Assembly: GCF_000714815.1 (NCBI RefSeq)
Contig: NZ_JMIH01000023.1
Coordinates: forward strand, 186,001 to 250,000
DNA: 64,000 nucleotides
From: Anditalea andensis
Lineage (GTDB): Bacteria > Bacteroidota > Bacteroidia > Cytophagales > Cyclobacteriaceae
Direction: 5' to 3'
Shown: piece after piece, positions 35,777 through 44,753 of the stretch
Layout: each line of letters begins with the position of its first letter
Position numbering within the stretch: position 1 is the first letter of the stretch
The notes under the pieces: model-generated
Databases searched by the model: none
Seen by the model: the letters and a program-made list of their open reading frames with translations, nothing else
What the model was told of the DNA's origin: nothing
Program-made: the position numbers and the translations under genes

Positions 35777-36323
35777 AAAAACCCAGCTGCCAATCGAGCC
35801 CGACCTGAGCTAAATAGATCAGGTTGAGGCTCTCACGCCACATATCGAACGGTTCTCACAATTGACGGTTTAATGGATTATAGGTTATGTTTTGAGGTAA
35901 TAGGAAAGCCCCATATCCTTTTCTTCTTATGCTAAAAAACGTGAAAGTTGTAATCAGACTATCAGCTATGGCGCCTCCCCCTTTTCTCCTTTTGTGTTTT
36001 CCACCTTAAAAGCTGGCCCGTCGATGGTCTAAAGTGGTAATTTCCTATGGCTCGGACCTATGTGTAGCCTTGGTCTTGATCCAATCCCAATCTGATCAGG
36101 TTTTTTACACTTTCGCTCAGACCCTGCCCGCTGAAAATTCCAGAAACTAAGTTCCTTTGAAGATCACCAAAAAGAAGACTATTTTGATTGTTCCAGAAGG
36201 GATCTTACACAGTAAAGAATGATGCATTGCTGTTTTAGTTAAAAAAACACAATTTTTAATGTAAATTTATCGCAGCCTTCCGTGGGTAACAATTTTAATG
36301 ATCAACATGTCAGGCTAAATGCC
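35777..36323. other. Spacer without recognised gene
   Basis: About 550 bp between the membrane-protein pair and the methyltransferase operon. No conserved ORF or RNA seen. Confidence 0.35.
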
Positions 36324-36359
36324 TGGTATACTTTGGCGCAGAACAGTGGTATACTTTTG
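36324..36359 (+). promoter_or_regulatory. Promoter and direct repeat before the methyltransferase operon
   Basis: The 11-mer TGGTATACTTT occurs twice (36324-36334, 36347-36357) at a 23-bp period. The second copy contains a TACTTTTG box (36352-36359, fits TAnnTTTG) 29 bp before the ATG. Candidate promoter with overlapping operator. Confidence 0.45.
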
Positions 36360-36388
36360 TCGGAATATTCAGTAAAATTAAATAGTCA

Positions 36389-39163
36389 ATGAACATTACC
36401 CAGATCGAATCCAATCTTCAAAATCTGATAAAGTCCTTTTCCAGAGAAACTTTTATTTATGAATTTCTTTTAGCGTATGGTCTGCCAAAAGCCTCTATTA
36501 CTCGATTGCAGAAAGGAAACCTCAATCTATCGAAAAAAGATGGGCAGATATCATGGAAAAAGAAGCTGTTATTTCAAGAAGAGTACACAGCTGATTTGCA
36601 TGTTACTATATCCGAGATGGTCAAGTCTATCAAACATGATCAGCGGTTTGTTATTGTGACTGATTATAAGCTCTTTCTAGCTGCAGACACCAAAACAGGT
36701 GAGAAGCTTGATATTGAACTTCAGGAATTGCCAAAGCATTTCGATTTCTTTTTGCCTTGGGCAGGGATGGAAAAGGCACAGCACCGCAATGAAAACCCTG
36801 CGGATGTCAAAGCTGCGGAGCGGATGGCCAAGCTGTTTGACGAAATTAAAAAAGACAATCCCGTAAAATCGGAAGCGGAATCCCATGCGCTAAATGTGTT
36901 TTTGACTCGACTGCTTTTTTGTTTCTTTGCCGAGGATACGCATATATTTCTGGATGGACAGTTCACCAATGCAATCAGTTCACATACCGCTGCGGATGGG
37001 AGCGACCTGAACACCTATCTGGAAAAACTTTTCGATATACTCGATACGGCAGGAAAGAACAGAACCAATTTACCAGCCTATCTAGATGCATTTCCCTATG
37101 TAAATGGTGGGCTGTTCCGACACCGACATGCTGTACCCCTATTCAGCAGGAAATCCCGACAATTGACCATCGATGCGGGGGAGTTAAATTGGAAGGATAT
37201 CAACCCTGATATTTTCGGCTCGATGTTCCAAGGAGTAATTGATCCTGAGAAAAGAGGAAGCTTGGGTGCACATTATACTTCGGTGCCTAATATTATGAAG
37301 GTGATTGAGCCGCTTTTTTTGGATGAACTAAAAGAGGAATTTGAAAAGGCCAAGGGCAATCCAAAAAAACTGCAAGAACTACTGGCGAGACTGGGTAAAA
37401 TAAAAATCTTCGATCCGGCCTGTGGAAGCGGCAACTTCCTGATCATTGCATACAAGGAATTGAGAAGGCTGGAAATGGAAATCATCCGGCACCTTCAGGA
37501 ACTTCAAAAGATTGCATCCGGATTTAATAGCAAATCCGAGCAGCTTTCCTTTATTCCAAAGGCTCAGCTTAGTCTTGCAGCCTCTTTTCAAGTGGAGTTA
37601 TTTTCCAGGATTCAGCTAAGCCAGTTTTTTGGGATAGAGATTGATGATTTCGCACATGAAATTGCACAGCTATCGCTCTGGCTTGCAGAGCACCAGATGA
37701 ACCTAGAATTTCGACGGGAGTTTGGCAAGTCCAGTCCAACGTTACCCCTTAAAGAAGCGGGGAAAATCGTCTGTGGGAATGCATGCCGATTGGTTTGGGA
37801 GGACGTATGTCCGAAGAAGGAGGCGGATGAAATTTATATTTTGGGGAATCCACCTTATTTGGGGTCTAGTATGCAGAATAAAGAGCAAAAGGACGACTTG
37901 AGGGTGGTTTTTTCTAAATTCAAAAATTATAAAAATTTAGATTACATCGCCTGTTGGATTAAAAAAGGATCTGATTATATCAAAGGATTTACTAGCGAAT
38001 TTGCCTTTGTGTCAACCAACTCTATTTGTCAGGGAGAACAGGTAGCTTTGCTATGGCCCTATGTTTTCGAAAATGATCAGCAAATTGGTTTTGCACACAC
38101 CTCCTTTAATTGGTCAAACAGTGCGAAGTCCAAAGCAAATGTAATAGTAATAATTGTGGGAGTAAGCAACATTGGTGTTAACAAAAAGAAAAAATTATTT
38201 ACCAATGGGATTAATCGAACGATTAACAATATAAGCCCTTATTTAGTCGAGGGGGCAAATATTACAGTAAATAGAAGAGGAATTCCAATTTCTAGAATAC
38301 CCAAAATGCTAAGAGGTGAATCACCAGCCGATGGAGGAAATCTAGTACTATCAGAAAACGAAAAAGATGAGCTAATTCAGTCTAATCCAAATGCGAAAAA
38401 ATATATTCGTAGATATATTGGAGCAAAAGAATTTATCAGAGGGGAAACAAGATGGTGTCTTTGGTTTGATGAATCCGACTGGGATACAGCTTCAGCAATC
38501 CCTCAAATTAAGCAGAGGTTTGAAAAAGTAAGTAAATTCAGAAAAGAAAGCACTACTTCATCGACTAAAATTCTTGCGGATAAGCCATTTATGTTTAAGC
38601 AAAGCCAGCACAAAGAGGAAGATATGCTTGTTGTTCCTAGGAATTCGTCAATCCGGAGAAAATATATTCCTTGCGGTTTTTTGTCTAAAGGGATTATCAT
38701 TTCTGATAATGCCCAGGCAGTTTACAATGCTGAAAGTTATTTATTTGGAGTAATTTCCTCTAATATTCATACAATATGGGTTAGAGCAACTGCTGGTAGA
38801 CTCAAATTGGATTTTCGTTATTCTTCAGCTTTATCCTATCACACCTTCCCCTTCCCCCCCATTTCCGATCAACGAAAACAAGAAATTACCCAATGTGTAT
38901 TCCGTATTCTGGAAGAACGGGAACGACACTCTGAAAAGACACTGGCGCAATTGTATGATCCCGATAAAATGCCAGCAGGGCTGCGTGAAGCTCATCGGCA
39001 GAATGATCTAGCCATCGAGCGATGCTACCGAAGCCGGCCTTTTGAGTCGGATGAAGAGCGGTTGGAATACCTATTCAAGCTCTATGAAAAAATGATCGAG
39101 GAAGAAAAGGTGAAAAATAGCCTTTTTGAAAAAGAGAAAAAGGGAAGGAAAGTGAACAACTGA
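36389..39163 (+). CDS. MmeI/DnmA(YeeA)-like adenine-N6 DNA methyltransferase
   Basis: A 924-residue class I DNA methyltransferase. The SAM-binding motif FDPACGSGNFLIIAY is near residue 341 and the catalytic motif ILGNPPYLGS near 483. Helical spacer and C-terminal specificity-type regions surround them (PFPPISDQRKQEI, then RPFESDEERLEYLFKLYEKM at the end). In the MmeI family the N-terminus carries a PD-ExK nuclease. Here the first 110 residues show no such motif, so it is probably methylation-only, like Bacillus subtilis DnmA. Its TGA overlaps the next ATG by one base. With the helicase and GIY-YIG genes downstream it resembles B. subtilis yeeABC. Confidence 0.85.
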   Translation: MNITQIESNLQNLIKSFSRETFIYEFLLAYGLPKASITRLQKGNLNLSKKDGQISWKKKLLFQEEYTADLHVTISEMVKSIKHDQRFVIVTDYKLFLAADTKTGEKLDIELQELPKHFDFFLPWAGMEKAQHRNENPADVKAAERMAKLFDEIKKDNPVKSEAESHALNVFLTRLLFCFFAEDTHIFLDGQFTNAISSHTAADGSDLNTYLEKLFDILDTAGKNRTNLPAYLDAFPYVNGGLFRHRHAVPLFSRKSRQLTIDAGELNWKDINPDIFGSMFQGVIDPEKRGSLGAHYTSVPNIMKVIEPLFLDELKEEFEKAKGNPKKLQELLARLGKIKIFDPACGSGNFLIIAYKELRRLEMEIIRHLQELQKIASGFNSKSEQLSFIPKAQLSLAASFQVELFSRIQLSQFFGIEIDDFAHEIAQLSLWLAEHQMNLEFRREFGKSSPTLPLKEAGKIVCGNACRLVWEDVCPKKEADEIYILGNPPYLGSSMQNKEQKDDLRVVFSKFKNYKNLDYIACWIKKGSDYIKGFTSEFAFVSTNSICQGEQVALLWPYVFENDQQIGFAHTSFNWSNSAKSKANVIVIIVGVSNIGVNKKKKLFTNGINRTINNISPYLVEGANITVNRRGIPISRIPKMLRGESPADGGNLVLSENEKDELIQSNPNAKKYIRRYIGAKEFIRGETRWCLWFDESDWDTASAIPQIKQRFEKVSKFRKESTTSSTKILADKPFMFKQSQHKEEDMLVVPRNSSIRRKYIPCGFLSKGIIISDNAQAVYNAESYLFGVISSNIHTIWVRATAGRLKLDFRYSSALSYHTFPFPPISDQRKQEITQCVFRILEERERHSEKTLAQLYDPDKMPAGLREAHRQNDLAIERCYRSRPFESDEERLEYLFKLYEKMIEEEKVKNSLFEKEKKGRKVNN

Positions 39164-40608
39164 TGACAGACACTCAACTTAAAGATACGTTAAATGATTT
39201 AGTGAAGCTCCCAAGCGAAAGCGAATGGGTAGAGTTTAAGCTTAACTTTCATTCTCCTGAAGAAATTGGAGAACGAATATCAGCTTTGTCAAATGGAGCT
39301 TGCATTCATAATCAACCTTATGGCTATTTAGTCTTTGGCGTAGAAGATAGTACGCACATCATCAAGGGAACAACCTTCAAGGCTAAAAGCCATAAAAAGA
39401 AAAATGAGGATCTGGAGCATTGGCTTGCAACACGGCTCAATCCACGGATTGACTTTCAAGTATATGAGTTTGATTACAATGCTACACGTCATATATCTAT
39501 ATATATAATTCCTGCGGCTAATGCGCAGCCTGTCGAGTTTCTTCATCAAGCATATATCCGCATCAATACCATTACACGTAAGCTCAATGATTTTCCAGAA
39601 AAACAGGCTAAAATCTGGAAAAAGGACAACAAGCCTTTTGAAAAGGAGATTGCCATGGATAATCTCAGTATCTCGGATATCACTCATTATTTAAGTGCGG
39701 AGACTTATTTCGACCTGATGAAGCTGCCCTACCCTTCCAGTGTAGAAGGAGTAATTGCCAAATTTTTGGAGGAAGGGTTGATCGTGAAGGATAGGAATTA
39801 TGCCATTACAAAATTGGGAGCCGTACTGTTCGCTAAACAATTACGGAATTTTGAAAGTACGGAACGGAAGGCAGTCAGGGCAATCGTTTACAAGGGCAAA
39901 AACAAGGTGGAAACCGAGCGGGAGCAGATGGGGGTAAAAGGATATGCTCTTGGCTTTGAAGGACTGGTAGACTGGGTAAACAGCCAACTTCCAGCGAATG
40001 AAGAAATAGGGAAGGCTATCCGTACAGATACCAGAATGTACCCGGAAATAGCCATTCGTGAGTTAGTTGCCAATGCACTTATACATCAGGATTTCTCTGT
40101 TAAAGGATTTCCTATGGTTGAAGTATTTAGTGATCGAATAGAAATATCAAATCCGGGAACACCATTGGTCACGCCGGAACGATTCATCGATGCCTATATT
40201 TCCCGGAATGAAAAGTTAGCTGATTTGATGCGTAGAATGGGATTTTGCGAAGAAAAGGGCAGCGGCTTGGATAAAGTAATATTTTACAACGAGCTATACC
40301 AGTTACCTCCTATAAATGTTGTAGTCTCCGAGAACAGAACTAAAGTAAGCATGTACCATTATAAGGTACTGAATAACCTAGATAAAAATGAAAAAATCAG
40401 GGCTTGTTACCAACATGCTTGTCTTAAATATGTCTCAAATGAAAAAATGACCAATCAAAGCCTTAGGGATCGGTTTAAAATTGAAGGACAAAATGCAGCA
40501 ACTGCTTCAAGAATAATAAAAGAATCATTAATAGAGGGTGTTATCAAAGAAGAAGATCCAGAAAATAAATCCAGAAAGTATGCCAGCTATATTCCTTTTT
40601 GGGCTTAG
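39163..40608 (+). CDS. Schlafen AlbA-domain / HATPase-like ATP-binding protein
   Basis: A 481-residue protein. The N-terminal AlbA_2 (Schlafen-type) domain starts with ESEWVEFKLNFHSPEEIGERISAL and has GYLVFGVEDSTHIIKG. The middle is a RecG-C-terminal/HATPase_c_4 domain with ELVANALIHQDFS (Asn of the N-box) and VFSDRIEISNPGTP (G1 box), then GSGLDKV. The C-terminus looks like a winged helix. Such proteins are common in defence islands as regulators or nucleic-acid sensors. Start overlaps the methyltransferase stop, so they are coupled. Confidence 0.8.
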   Translation: MTDTQLKDTLNDLVKLPSESEWVEFKLNFHSPEEIGERISALSNGACIHNQPYGYLVFGVEDSTHIIKGTTFKAKSHKKKNEDLEHWLATRLNPRIDFQVYEFDYNATRHISIYIIPAANAQPVEFLHQAYIRINTITRKLNDFPEKQAKIWKKDNKPFEKEIAMDNLSISDITHYLSAETYFDLMKLPYPSSVEGVIAKFLEEGLIVKDRNYAITKLGAVLFAKQLRNFESTERKAVRAIVYKGKNKVETEREQMGVKGYALGFEGLVDWVNSQLPANEEIGKAIRTDTRMYPEIAIRELVANALIHQDFSVKGFPMVEVFSDRIEISNPGTPLVTPERFIDAYISRNEKLADLMRRMGFCEEKGSGLDKVIFYNELYQLPPINVVVSENRTKVSMYHYKVLNNLDKNEKIRACYQHACLKYVSNEKMTNQSLRDRFKIEGQNAATASRIIKESLIEGVIKEEDPENKSRKYASYIPFWA

Positions 40609-40637
40609 ATCTTAAAATCTCAGACGGTGTAAAATCT

Positions 40638-40739
40638 TATTTGACGGTCATTTGACAGGGATCTCACTTTTAAACATAACTACCTGATATTCAGCTGTTT
40701 TTTATTTGACAGTCAATTGACAGTTATTTGACAGGGATC
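40638..40739. repeat. TTTGACAG repeat cluster
   Basis: Several copies of TTTGACAG or close variants (TTTGACGGTCA, TTGACAGTTA) occur in two blocks, each ending ACAGGGATC. They follow the stop of the AlbA-domain gene. Function unknown. Confidence 0.45.
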
Positions 40740-41010
40740 CCAATTACCTATCTAAAAGTCAAATGAATTTTATTTGATGATTTCTTGATGGAGAGGGAAA
40801 AGTGGGCGAACGGGCTGGCTAAAAAAAAAATAAACAGAAAACAAATTTTATAAAAAGTGTCTCAGAATACGATCAGGCCGCTTTTTTTCTTTTTGCTGTA
40901 AAAAGAAATGGAAATAAAAACAGAGGCCAAAGCGAAAACCGCATAGGATTCTTTTGTGACGGTTATGTGACGGAAAAAAGAAAGACGGAAAGTTGAAATG
41001 GATTAAATAG

Positions 41011-41155
41011 TTTGTCTAATTTACTGGTTAGTTTAGACAAATTAGACGGGATTTAGATAAACTTTAGACGAAATTAAATAATATCTATTTGATATACAGT
41101 ACCTTGTGATCAGGAATTTAGATAAATTTAGACGGACTTTAGATAAACTTTAGAC
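41011..41155. repeat. TTTAGATAAACTTTAGAC repeat and inverted-repeat array before the helicase gene
   Basis: An 18-bp repeat, TTTAGATAAACTTTAGAC, occurs at 41052-41069 and 41138-41155. A close variant is at 41117-41135. An inverted pair TTTGTCTAA / TTTAGACAAA lies at 41011-41041. The array ends 17 bp before the helicase ATG. It looks like a set of operators for one DNA-binding protein. Confidence 0.65.
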
Positions 41156-41171
41156 AATTAACCTTTTTGAA

Positions 41172-43103
41172 ATGCCCAATATAGTAGAAGTAAACTATCA
41201 CCGAACTGGCCAGAGTACGCTAATCAATCCCATGGGAATGCGAGATATGCAGGCACGTGCGTATGAAGCTAGACATGCCCAATATTTATTACTAAAAGCT
41301 CCCCCTGCTTCAGGAAAGTCCAGGGCGTTAATGTTTTTGGGATTGGATAAGTTACGTTATCAGGGAATCAAGAAGGTAATTGTTGCAGTTCCTGAACGGT
41401 CTATCGGTAGTTCCTTTGCCCATACAAATCTAACATCTAGTGGATTTTTTGCGGACTGGGAGCCCAATGATGCCTATAATCTATGTATGCCGGGTAGTGA
41501 TGCTAGCATGAGCAAGGTAAAAGCATTCCATAACTTCATGGCGAACGATGAGCAACTGATGATCTGTACCCACGCTACCTTAAGATTTGCTAGTGAAGAA
41601 CTGGAAGAAAAAGTTTTTGACAATTGCCTTCTTGCAATTGATGAGTTTCACCATGTTTCCGCTGATATCAATAACCGATTGGGCGATATCCTCCGGAATA
41701 TTATGGCGAAATCTTCCGCACATATCATTGCCATGACGGGTTCCTATTTCCGTGGAGACAGCGTGCCTGTATTGCCTCCTGAGGATGAAGCCAAATTTGA
41801 AAAGGTCACGTACAACTACTACGAACAACTAAACGGATATAATTATCTAAAATCTCTCGGCATTGGCTACCATTTTTACCAAGGCAAATATACCGAGGCC
41901 ATATTGGAGGTATTGGACACGGATAAAAAAACAATTCTGCATATCCCAAATGTCAATTCGGGTGAATCTACAAAGGACAAACACAACGAAGTAGATTTTA
42001 TTTTGGATGCCATTGGAGAAGTAGTCAAACAGGATACTGAAACAGGGGTGATTTATATCAAGCGTTTTGGGGATGGAAAGATTCTCAAGGTTGCTGACCT
42101 AGTAGAGGATGGTTCCAAAGAGCGGGATAAAATCGTGGAATATCTAAGGAAAAGCAAAGACGAAGATGACATGGATTTAATCATCGCATTAGGAATGGCA
42201 AAGGAAGGATTTGACTGGCCCTATTGCGAACATGCATTAACGGTGGGCTATCGTGGATCTTTGACAGAAATTATCCAAATTATAGGCCGTTGTACAAGAG
42301 ATAGTAGCAATAAGACACATGCCCAATTCACAAATCTTATTGCCCAGCCAGATGCTGCGGACGATCAGGTGAAGTTATCCGTAAATAACATGCTGAAAGC
42401 TATTACAGCTTCCCTGCTTATGGAGCAGGTTTTGGCACCCAACTGGAAATTCAAAACCAAGCTGTCCGAGGATGATAAAGCAAAACCTGGTGAGCTGACT
42501 ATCCGTGGTTTAAAAGAACCAAGCTCCAAAAGGGTGCGGGATATCATTGAATCCGATCTGAATGACCTCAAAGCTGTTATTCTTCAAGACGATCAAATGC
42601 TAAAGGCTATGCCTGGCAATGTAGATCCTGAGGTGATCAACAAAGTACTTATCCCGAAAATAATTCAGGTGAGATACCCGAATCTTTCGGTTGAGGAAGT
42701 AGAGGAAGTTCGACAGCAGGTGGTGGTGGATTCCGTAATCAAAAACGGAGAAATCAAGGAAACGGGAGATAAGCGATTTATCCGAATGGCAAATACGTTT
42801 GTCAATATCGATGACCTTCACATCGATTTGATCGATCAGGTTAATCCTTTCCAGAAAGCTTTTGAAATACTTTCAAAGTCGGTGACAACTAAAGTGCTTA
42901 AGGTAATACAGGAGACCATAGAAGCTACCCGAATCACTATCAGTGAAGAGGAAATTTTGCTTCTATATCCCAAAATCAAGGAGTTTATAGCCATGTATGG
43001 TAAGAAACCCAACCTCAATTCCGGTGATCCAATGGAGAAACGAATGGCAGAGGCAATTATCTATATCAATGAGCTTAAGCGAAAGAAAGATGCAGCATCG
43101 TAA
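41172..43103 (+). CDS. SF2 (DEAD/DEAH-like) helicase, YeeB-like
   Basis: A 643-residue superfamily 2 helicase. Walker A is LKAPPASGKSRA (41-52), motif II is AIDEFHHVS (about 155-163), motif III is MTGSYFRG, and motif VI is IIQIIGRCTRDS (about 367-378). The C-terminal third is helical and not recognised. As in YeeB of Bacillus it precedes a GIY-YIG protein and would act as the motor of a restriction complex. It has its own repeat-rich upstream region, so it may be controlled apart from the methyltransferase. It overlaps the next gene by 14 bp. Confidence 0.85.
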   Translation: MPNIVEVNYHRTGQSTLINPMGMRDMQARAYEARHAQYLLLKAPPASGKSRALMFLGLDKLRYQGIKKVIVAVPERSIGSSFAHTNLTSSGFFADWEPNDAYNLCMPGSDASMSKVKAFHNFMANDEQLMICTHATLRFASEELEEKVFDNCLLAIDEFHHVSADINNRLGDILRNIMAKSSAHIIAMTGSYFRGDSVPVLPPEDEAKFEKVTYNYYEQLNGYNYLKSLGIGYHFYQGKYTEAILEVLDTDKKTILHIPNVNSGESTKDKHNEVDFILDAIGEVVKQDTETGVIYIKRFGDGKILKVADLVEDGSKERDKIVEYLRKSKDEDDMDLIIALGMAKEGFDWPYCEHALTVGYRGSLTEIIQIIGRCTRDSSNKTHAQFTNLIAQPDAADDQVKLSVNNMLKAITASLLMEQVLAPNWKFKTKLSEDDKAKPGELTIRGLKEPSSKRVRDIIESDLNDLKAVILQDDQMLKAMPGNVDPEVINKVLIPKIIQVRYPNLSVEEVEEVRQQVVVDSVIKNGEIKETGDKRFIRMANTFVNIDDLHIDLIDQVNPFQKAFEILSKSVTTKVLKVIQETIEATRITISEEEILLLYPKIKEFIAMYGKKPNLNSGDPMEKRMAEAIIYINELKRKKDAAS

Positions 43104-44316
43104 AAAGTATACCTCTTTGGATGAAATATTCAATGATGAGGAGTTCCATTTGATCGAGGAAAAAAAGAAAACTTCGTCATACGGTACACCAGATAATCGT
43201 TTGCTAGCATCCTTTCATCAGATCAATGATTTTTTTGCCAAAAATGGGCGGACTCCTGAAGCCAATATTTCAAATGTGTCAGAGTACCAGCTTTATTCTC
43301 GTTTAAGAAGTATTCGTGAAGATCCTGTGAAAGTGGAAATGCTTCAACCAGAAGATGTTTACAACCTTTTGCAGGAGGTTGAAAATTTTTCTGTCCACGA
43401 GCCAAGAGAAGAGTACAAAAGAAGGTCGAAAAAGGAAATTAAATCTATTGGCGATATTCTGGATGATGATTTGGATATTTTTGGAGATGATGAGGGGCTG
43501 TTTGAATTTAAGCATACGCCAAAAGTCACCACCATGCCTGACTATGTAGGCAGTCGAAAACCTTGTGCGGATTTTGAGGATTTTGATCCCTTGCTAAAGT
43601 CCTGTCAATCTGAATTAAAGGAAGGAAAGAGAAGAATAAAAGATTTTAAAAATGAGCAACAAATAGATGTTGGCTACTTCTTCGTTTTAAATGGCCTTTT
43701 ATTATATGTTGCTGAAGTGGAGGAACGGAAGCAGGACAAATCGGGTAAAACGAATGCCCGGTTAAGATGCATCTTTGAAAACGGCACAGAATCAGATATG
43801 CTGCTTCGTTCTCTTGCGGCTGAGCTTTATAAAAACGGACGAAGAATCACAGAAAATCATGTTAAAATCAATTCAGAATTCCATCGAAGCTTAGGCGCCA
43901 TTACCGAAGACGATAAAGAATCAGGGTTTATTTACGTGTTGAAATCTAAAAGCAAAAGAGAGGAACTAGCATCTTTAGATAACCTTTACAAAATAGGCTA
44001 TTCCAGGACAGAAGTAGCTGAAAGGATAAAACATGCCGCAAAGGAGCCAACCTATCTAATGGCCGAGGTGGATTATGTTGCGGGATGGAAATGCTACAAT
44101 ATGAATACCCAGAAATTCGAACAGCTGATCCATAATTTCTTTGGCTCCTCCTGTCTTAACATTGATGTCTTTGACGAAAAAGGAAAGCGGTACACACCGA
44201 GGGAATGGTTTATCGCTCCTTACGAAGTCATTGAGGAGGTAATTGGGCTAATTATTAGCGGGGAGGTGGTGAAGTATCGATATGATGGGGAAAATGAAAC
44301 AATTGTTAAAAGATAA
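43090..44316 (+). CDS. GIY-YIG (T5orf172-type) nuclease, YeeC-like
   Basis: A 408-residue protein from the ATG at 43090. The longer in-frame start at 42997 would lie deep inside the helicase gene. The N-terminal 270 residues are charged and unassigned (YTSLDEIFNDEEFH, several acidic stretches). The C-terminal domain has GFIYVL (about 278-283), YKIGYS (about 300-305), an Arg in VAERIKHA and a Glu in KFEQLIHNFF, fitting the GIY-YIG active site of T5orf172 proteins. It is the likely cleavage subunit of the four-gene cluster. Confidence 0.8.
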   Translation: MQHRKKYTSLDEIFNDEEFHLIEEKKKTSSYGTPDNRLLASFHQINDFFAKNGRTPEANISNVSEYQLYSRLRSIREDPVKVEMLQPEDVYNLLQEVENFSVHEPREEYKRRSKKEIKSIGDILDDDLDIFGDDEGLFEFKHTPKVTTMPDYVGSRKPCADFEDFDPLLKSCQSELKEGKRRIKDFKNEQQIDVGYFFVLNGLLLYVAEVEERKQDKSGKTNARLRCIFENGTESDMLLRSLAAELYKNGRRITENHVKINSEFHRSLGAITEDDKESGFIYVLKSKSKREELASLDNLYKIGYSRTEVAERIKHAAKEPTYLMAEVDYVAGWKCYNMNTQKFEQLIHNFFGSSCLNIDVFDEKGKRYTPREWFIAPYEVIEEVIGLIISGEVVKYRYDGENETIVKR

Positions 44317-44753
44317 ATATTGTATTAAAAAAGAAGGAAATGAAGATAAATTTTCAGAGTTCTACGAACCTAAAGAAGATAAAATGATTTCGCTTAGGAT
44401 AAGGAGGTTTTTGTTTCTGATCCGGATACATTGTAAATCATAAACTGGTATTCAAAATTAAATAGAGAGAAATTTTTTTTTAAGCCATATCAGGTTAGCC
44501 TCGATTTGCAGACAAATAAAATTCTGTAATAAATGGAATTATGAGACTTTAATTTAACAGACGAGATTATTAAACAAAAAAGCCTCTCTTTGTTATACGA
44601 AATACGGCAGATTGGACTGTGTCAGAAACGGTCGTTTTACGAAACTTTAACCAAATTATTCAGCGTTTAAAAAGCAAAGATCAAGGTGATCATGGTTTTT
44701 GATGTATTAATTTATAAATAATTACTTTTTCGATTTCCACTATCTTACTATCA
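44317..44753. other. Spacer without recognised gene
   Basis: 437 bp, AT-rich, between the GIY-YIG gene and the DUF262 gene. No ORF with family resemblance, hairpin or clear repeat was seen. It presumably carries the promoter of the three-gene cluster. Confidence 0.35.

Noticed and set aside
36389-44316. BREX, DISARM or type I restriction system
   Set aside because: The hallmark proteins (PglZ, BrxC, DrmA/DrmB, HsdS/HsdR) are absent; the MmeI-type methyltransferase with GIY-YIG partner fits yeeABC better.
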